DNA of 19,876 bases, from positions 1 through 19,876 of the forward strand of contig JAZNTG010000025.1 in assembly GCA_045591645.1 (NCBI GenBank), given 5' to 3'. The translations under genes were made by a program, and so were the position numbers. Position 1 is the first letter of the stretch. The number at the start of each line of letters is the position of its first letter. The DNA comes from SFWF01 sp045591645 (GTDB lineage: Bacteria > Bacillota > Clostridia > Oscillospirales > Acutalibacteraceae). The notes beneath the pieces were generated by a model. That model ran no database searches, was not told the DNA's origin, and saw nothing but the letters and a program-made list of their open reading frames with translations. Positions 15,381 to 19,876 of this stretch are shown in pieces.

Positions 15381-15425
15381 AAAGATCCTCTTAGTATAAA
15401 AGCTACTAAGAGGATCTTTTATTAT
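15381..15425. terminator. Strong bidirectional intrinsic terminator
   Basis: Perfect 16-bp stem AAAGATCCTCTTAGTA (15381-15396) / TACTAAGAGGATCTTT (15404-15419) with a 7-nt loop. It is followed by TTATTATA on the plus strand and preceded by TTTATTTTCATTTTG-type sequence when read on the minus strand. It separates the ACT gene from the convergent glycosidase genes and probably ends both transcripts. Confidence 0.92.
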
Positions 15426-15454
15426 ACAAATACATTCGTCGAACCAGCCTTGAA

Positions 15455-18292
15455 CTAAGGCAAACGTAAAACGACCGTCTTTACCGCATAATAGCCTTCG
15501 AAGCTCAGCTCTGGCTTCCACTCAGGCAAACGGGTAATATATTCCTGACATTCAATATTGCCGTAGGTCTTAATCTGTACGGGGTTGCCCTTTTCGTCGG
15601 TCACTGCAACCGTAACGGTGTAAGTTTCATCGGGGGCGGCAAACAATACGGGGTTAACGGTAAAACCCTTTCCTCTTTTGACATAAGTAGTATCGTTAAT
15701 ACAGGTAACCGTTTTGAAATTCTCGCGCATTACGTGATACGCATATTTAGCGTAGCCGTAGTTATCAATTATCGGCTTCAGGTAACCCGCATCATTAGCA
15801 CCGCCAAAAAGACAGCTCCACAGCATACCGTCGGCGTCGAGTGCACGGTATCTTCTGACCGTGTGAGCAACGCAGAGTGCCTGATATGCCTGAGATATGC
15901 GCCAATCCTCCTGAGTTAGCTTAAATCCGAGAATATCTTCGTTTGACAACTCATAAGAAAAAGGATTGAAATAAAGCTCCCGTGCTTCCTTTGTATTCGG
16001 ATCCTGTCTGCCCATAACGGCAAACTCGGTAACAAGGTATGCCCTCTCTTTGCTTTCAAGCAAATGGCGCTGCTCGTCCCAGGGCTGCTCACGGAACGCC
16101 TCCCACGAGCTACCGTTGCCCATAGTCCACGCATAGGTGTGCGCCGTGCGGACTATAAGCGGATCGGTCCATTCGGGGACTGCGGCGGCAGGATTGCCGA
16201 ACACGTCGCTATTACCGTCGTCACTGTAGTGATTACAAGCCTCGGTACGGTAAGAAGGATCGGTATAATAGTGGTTAGACAGCGGACTTATAAGACGTGT
16301 AGTATCAACGCTCTTTACCGCATTAACATATTCCTTATAAATACGATCAATATCGCGAAGGTTGCTTTTTAATTCGTTTGCACCCTCCCAGATAATGATG
16401 CTTGGATGATTAAGGCGCAGAGAAATCTGTCTTACATAACCGTCACGGGCTCTCCACACTCCGTGAGATTGCAGCTGCTCTACCGAATCAATATATCGCG
16501 TCGTCCAAACAAGCATTACCCCGACGCGGTCGGCAAGTCGAGCTATACGCGCATCATTTGTGCCATAGCCGAGAATTTGAAGTCTCAGGGTGTTAGCCTG
16601 CATTTTTTTAAGCATCAGATACTGCCATACTATCTGCCAACCGCGCGGACAGATATGGGTGGTGGAGGTTTCGCTGTACGGCGGCAGAAACTGCATATTT
16701 AGCGCGCCCTTTATGAGAGTCTTTTTGCCGTTTACATAAATTGCACCGTTTTTCTGCTCTATCGTTCTGAAACCTGTTTCGATAACTGTATCATCAACGG
16801 CAAGTCCCTGATCGTTTAATACCTCAAAGCGGATATCGTAAAGCTCAGGTGTTTCGGCACTCCAAAGATTTACATTCTCCAAATCAACGTCAGCTGACAT
16901 AGTCCCGTCAGAGTCAAATGTACCAAGCTGTAACTCGGCTCCCTTTGCAGGCCAGGACGGTGCCATATAAAGCTTTACTCTGCAAGGCTTACTTGTCTTA
17001 CAGGAAAAATTAACCTTTGCGCGCTTTTTCTCTGCAAAAAGTGTGATTATTCTCGCATCGGTGATCTCTACCTCGTTTATGATATCTATGGTTATCTCCT
17101 CTGAGAACCAGCCGTTATATGGATCGGCATTTGCGTGTGAACGGTATAAGATCTCGGGTGCTCTTGGATCCATTTCTACTCTGAGCATATGCTTATTCTG
17201 CTTTTTCAGAGCCTCGGTAATATCGATTTTGAGCTCCTCAAAGGAATCTGTTTGGGCAATAAGCTCTTCATCCAGATAAACTCTGCCACCGGGATCGAGG
17301 GAGCCGACTGACAAAAATGCCTTAGCCCCCGCCTCTGCCTCGAAGGCACGACGCAGAACCAACATCTTATCAGCGTTATGAGCGTTTCCGACAGAATACG
17401 GCAGCTTGACCTCTCCTAACTGCTCCTCCTCATATTCCGCAGCTTCTGAAGGTGCGAAAAAGTCGGTGATCTCGCCCTTTTCAGTAACAAGCTTCAATAG
17501 CTTAATCTTCCACTCACCTGTATGAATCATACCCGATGAGAAGAAGAGACGATCTGGATCGGCAAAGCTTCCCAACGGGAGCTGATAAGACTCTCCGCCT
17601 GCAAACGATACGGTATAGCTCTCTTTGCCAAGGCTTATCTTAAGAGTCTGCCAGCTGTTCCACTCTACCCTACCGATAAGATTCAGCTCCGGACAGTAGG
17701 AGTCCTCCTTCTTCACAGCGGCAAAGCAGTCGCCGTTTGGGCGGAACATTACAGATATGACCTCATCCGTTCCTGCATTCAGGGTAATAAGTCTGTGGGT
17801 ACAGTTTTCGCCTGCCTTCTCATCTGAGATACCGTTATAATACTCTTTATCCATATAAACGGCAATCTCAGCCTCGGTGACCCTGCCCTTCTCGCTTATC
17901 CAATAGACGGCGTTAGGGTTGGGGGGTAACGGCGAGCCTTCGAAAACGAGCTCTTGGTTCTCGATATATGCTTTCTTGGTATAAAGGCTCCAATCTCTGT
18001 GAGAATAACACTTCTTCAAAAGCGCCGCGTCCATATGTGTAAGGTTTATCCTCCCCGATACCTTCGGTAAGGATACCGGAACACCCACCAGAGAATCAAG
18101 TTCCTTTGCCTCAGCCTCAGGGCAGACTTTTACCGAATAATTCGGTATATGGTAGTACCTTCTCAGATAATCGGAATAATGCTCAAGATATTCCTTTCTC
18201 TTCTGTGGAGAAAAGACGTTATTATCTGTAAAATCACCGTTGCCCTGAAATTCAGGCTCATAATAAAAGAAATCGTGGTTTTCAACTCTCAT
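15455..18292 (-). CDS. Glycoside hydrolase family 2-like enzyme, intracellular
   Basis: 945 residues from the ATG at 18292 (MRVENHDFFYY); a TTG six bases upstream is an alternative. Residues 1-125 resemble no domain I recognise. About 126-280 look like a beta-sandwich of the concanavalin/laminin-G kind. About 300-400 form a galactose-binding-like jelly roll (FLSVGSLDPGGRVYLDEELI), and 405-515 the GH2 immunoglobulin-like domain. The TIM barrel begins near 517 (YVNGKKTLIKGALN). The acid/base Glu640 lies in IIIWEGANEL and the likely nucleophile Glu756 in YLVTEFAVMGRQ. There is no signal peptide or membrane helix, so it should act in the cytoplasm on an imported oligosaccharide or glycoside. The sugar specificity is not readable. 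It follows its paralogue after 18 nt, in one operon. Confidence 0.85.
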   Translation of the reverse strand: MRVENHDFFYYEPEFQGNGDFTDNNVFSPQKRKEYLEHYSDYLRRYYHIPNYSVKVCPEAEAKELDSLVGVPVSLPKVSGRINLTHMDAALLKKCYSHRDWSLYTKKAYIENQELVFEGSPLPPNPNAVYWISEKGRVTEAEIAVYMDKEYYNGISDEKAGENCTHRLITLNAGTDEVISVMFRPNGDCFAAVKKEDSYCPELNLIGRVEWNSWQTLKISLGKESYTVSFAGGESYQLPLGSFADPDRLFFSSGMIHTGEWKIKLLKLVTEKGEITDFFAPSEAAEYEEEQLGEVKLPYSVGNAHNADKMLVLRRAFEAEAGAKAFLSVGSLDPGGRVYLDEELIAQTDSFEELKIDITEALKKQNKHMLRVEMDPRAPEILYRSHANADPYNGWFSEEITIDIINEVEITDARIITLFAEKKRAKVNFSCKTSKPCRVKLYMAPSWPAKGAELQLGTFDSDGTMSADVDLENVNLWSAETPELYDIRFEVLNDQGLAVDDTVIETGFRTIEQKNGAIYVNGKKTLIKGALNMQFLPPYSETSTTHICPRGWQIVWQYLMLKKMQANTLRLQILGYGTNDARIARLADRVGVMLVWTTRYIDSVEQLQSHGVWRARDGYVRQISLRLNHPSIIIWEGANELKSNLRDIDRIYKEYVNAVKSVDTTRLISPLSNHYYTDPSYRTEACNHYSDDGNSDVFGNPAAAVPEWTDPLIVRTAHTYAWTMGNGSSWEAFREQPWDEQRHLLESKERAYLVTEFAVMGRQDPNTKEARELYFNPFSYELSNEDILGFKLTQEDWRISQAYQALCVAHTVRRYRALDADGMLWSCLFGGANDAGYLKPIIDNYGYAKYAYHVMRENFKTVTCINDTTYVKRGKGFTVNPVLFAAPDETYTVTVAVTDEKGNPVQIKTYGNIECQEYITRLPEWKPELSFEGYYAVKTVVLRLP

Positions 18293-18310
18293 TGCCAATT
18301 TATCTGCTTT

Positions 18311-19876
18311 CTATTTCACTACAGATCTTACAGCGTAATAGCCTTCTGTACAAAGCTCAGGCTTCCATTCGGGAAGTCGGGTGATGTAATCATCACACTC
18401 TACCTCACTGTAGACCTTGCTGTCTATCTCCGTTCCCTGCTCGTCTATTACTGAGACAGTAACTGTACGTGTGTCTCCAGGGAAGGCGAAGAGCACAGGC
18501 TTCACGGTAAAGCCCTCTCCGCGCTTTGTGTCGGTCGTATCGTTAAAACAGGTGACCGTCTTGAAGTTTTCTTTCATTGTGTAAAAACCGTACTTTGCAT
18601 ATCCATAGCTATCGATAGGAGGCTTTAAGTAGCCCGCATCATTAGCGCCTCCCATAAGACAGCACCAGAGCATTCCGTCAAAGTCCATTATTCTGAACCT
18701 TCTCACCGAATAGCTGATGCAAAGTGCCTGATATGCCTGAGAAATTCTCCAATCGTCCTGAGTCATCTTAAATCCGAGTATGTTTTCGTTCGGGAATTCG
18801 TAAGAATAAGGCTGGAAGAAGAGCTCGCGAGCTTCCTTTGTGGTGTGGTCCTGTCTTCCGATAACGGCAAACTCGGTCGCAAGATAGGCTCGGTCCTTGC
18901 TTGCTGCCATATCACTTTGTTCGGTCCACGGCTGTGTAATAAAATTCTCCCAGGAGAAGCCGTAGCCCATAGAATATACATACGGATGAGCCGAGCGTAC
19001 AACAAGCGGATCGGTCCATTCGGCAGGCGCTGTTACGGGCTCGCCAAAAGCATCTCTGGTTCCGTCGTTATTATAATAGTTACAGCCCTTTATGCCGTAT
19101 TTGCCCGCATAATAATGATGCGAGAGAGGACAGATAAGGCGAGATGTGTCGATCCCCTTGACAGCAGGAACATACTCCTTATGCACGCGGTCAACATCCT
19201 CAAGGGTCGGGTGGAACTCATTCGAGCCCTCCCATATAACTATACTAGGGTGATTAAGACGTAGTGATATCTGTCTCAGATAGCCATCCTTTGCTCTCCA
19301 CGGTCCTTCCCACTCAAGCTGCTCTATAGAGTCGATATAACGGGTTATCCATACGAGCATAACACCCATTCGGTCAGCATAGCGAGCAAAGCGGACGTCG
19401 TTGGTTCCGTAGCCGAGAATATGCAGTCTCAGCATATTTCCGCCCATACGTTTGAGCATCATATACTGCCAAACTATCTGCCAGTCACGAGGACAGATAT
19501 GGGTAGTCGCCGTCTCGCTGTGCGGAGGCAGATACTGCATCACAAGGGCACCCTTCATTGTAACCTTCTGACCGTTGACATAGATGCCGCCGTTTTTCTG
19601 CTCTACAGTTCTGAAGCCCGTTTCAATAACAGTATCGTCGGTTGGCAGTCCTGCAGCGTTCAAGGCCTCAAAGCGTACGTTATAAAGCACAGGATCCTCT
19701 GCGCTCCAAAGGTCGATCTTATCGAAATCAACATCGGCAGACATTATGCCGTCAGATTCGTAGCAGCCGAGCAGCTTTTCTGCCTTTTTTTCAGGCCAGG
19801 TGTGAGCTAGGTAAACCTTGACCTTGCAGGGCTTGCTCGTCTTGCAAGAGAAATTGACCTTTGCCTTCCCTCTGCC
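18311..19876 (-). CDS. Glycoside hydrolase family 2-like paralogue, N-terminus outside the window
   Basis: The frame stays open to base 19876, beyond an internal Met at 19744. The extra 44 residues (GRGKAKVNFSCKTSKPCKVK...) match the paralogue's immunoglobulin-like domain, so the gene runs off the edge. The visible part is about 521 residues and aligns end to end with the C-terminal half of the neighbouring protein, with most positions identical by eye. It has the acid/base Glu in IVIWEGSNEF and the nucleophile Glu in YLATEFAVIGRQ. Both active-site glutamates are kept in both copies, so neither looks dead. Differences cluster around the loop after WEG.NE and near the HYY block, which suggests related but distinct substrates. 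Confidence 0.88.
   Translation of the reverse strand, partial: GRGKAKVNFSCKTSKPCKVKVYLAHTWPEKKAEKLLGCYESDGIMSADVDFDKIDLWSAEDPVLYNVRFEALNAAGLPTDDTVIETGFRTVEQKNGGIYVNGQKVTMKGALVMQYLPPHSETATTHICPRDWQIVWQYMMLKRMGGNMLRLHILGYGTNDVRFARYADRMGVMLVWITRYIDSIEQLEWEGPWRAKDGYLRQISLRLNHPSIVIWEGSNEFHPTLEDVDRVHKEYVPAVKGIDTSRLICPLSHHYYAGKYGIKGCNYYNNDGTRDAFGEPVTAPAEWTDPLVVRSAHPYVYSMGYGFSWENFITQPWTEQSDMAASKDRAYLATEFAVIGRQDHTTKEARELFFQPYSYEFPNENILGFKMTQDDWRISQAYQALCISYSVRRFRIMDFDGMLWCCLMGGANDAGYLKPPIDSYGYAKYGFYTMKENFKTVTCFNDTTDTKRGEGFTVKPVLFAFPGDTRTVTVSVIDEQGTEIDSKVYSEVECDDYITRLPEWKPELCTEGYYAVRSVVK

Noticed and set aside
1..19876. tRNA, rRNA, CRISPR array, insertion sequence, phage or defence genes
   Set aside because: None seen on reading both strands. 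The repeats found are short and isolated, and all large frames belong to metabolic, tRNA-amidation, envelope or carbohydrate genes.

Overview
The window looks like chromosomal DNA of a Gram-positive anaerobe of the Clostridia, probably a gut-type relative of the Ruminococcaceae/Oscillospiraceae. This is an inference from a T-box-controlled aminoacyl-tRNA locus, an indirect tRNA-amidation pathway, an indolepyruvate:ferredoxin oxidoreductase, strong AGGAGG-type ribosome binding sites and TTGACA/TATAAT-type promoters. No rRNA, tRNA, insertion sequence, phage gene or CRISPR array was seen.

Region 1 (1-3679, minus strand) is a tRNA-dependent asparagine/glutamine formation operon. It has a promoter and a T-box leader whose specifier reads as AAC (Asn). 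These are followed by aspS fused in frame to gatC, a short gatA-like gene, and the start of gatB. The AspRS resembles the alphaproteobacterial, non-discriminating type. The GatA-like protein lacks about 60 N-terminal residues and all three residues of the amidase Ser-cisSer-Lys triad. This is the most unusual point in the window.

Region 2 (3705-5055, plus strand) is a two-gene NAD salvage operon: nicotinamidase, then ammonia-dependent NAD synthetase. It ends in a strong hairpin terminator. Region 3 (5064-7828, minus strand) carries a zinc-ribbon single-pass membrane protein of unknown function and a metallo-beta-lactamase-fold hydrolase, each with its own promoter. Region 4 (7862-9441, plus strand) carries a multi-pass membrane acyltransferase-like protein, tightly coupled to a TIM-barrel amidohydrolase.

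Region 5 (9529-15420, plus strand) is one operon: acyl-CoA synthetase, iorA, iorB, phenylacetate-CoA ligase and a tandem-ACT protein. Its likely theme is oxidation of aromatic 2-oxo acids (from Phe, Tyr, Trp) to aryl-acetyl-CoA, with CoA-ester interconversion by two AMP-forming ligases and amino-acid sensing by the ACT protein. Region 6 (15455-19876, minus strand) is a tandem pair of closely related glycoside hydrolase family 2-like proteins without signal peptides; the upstream copy is cut by the window edge.
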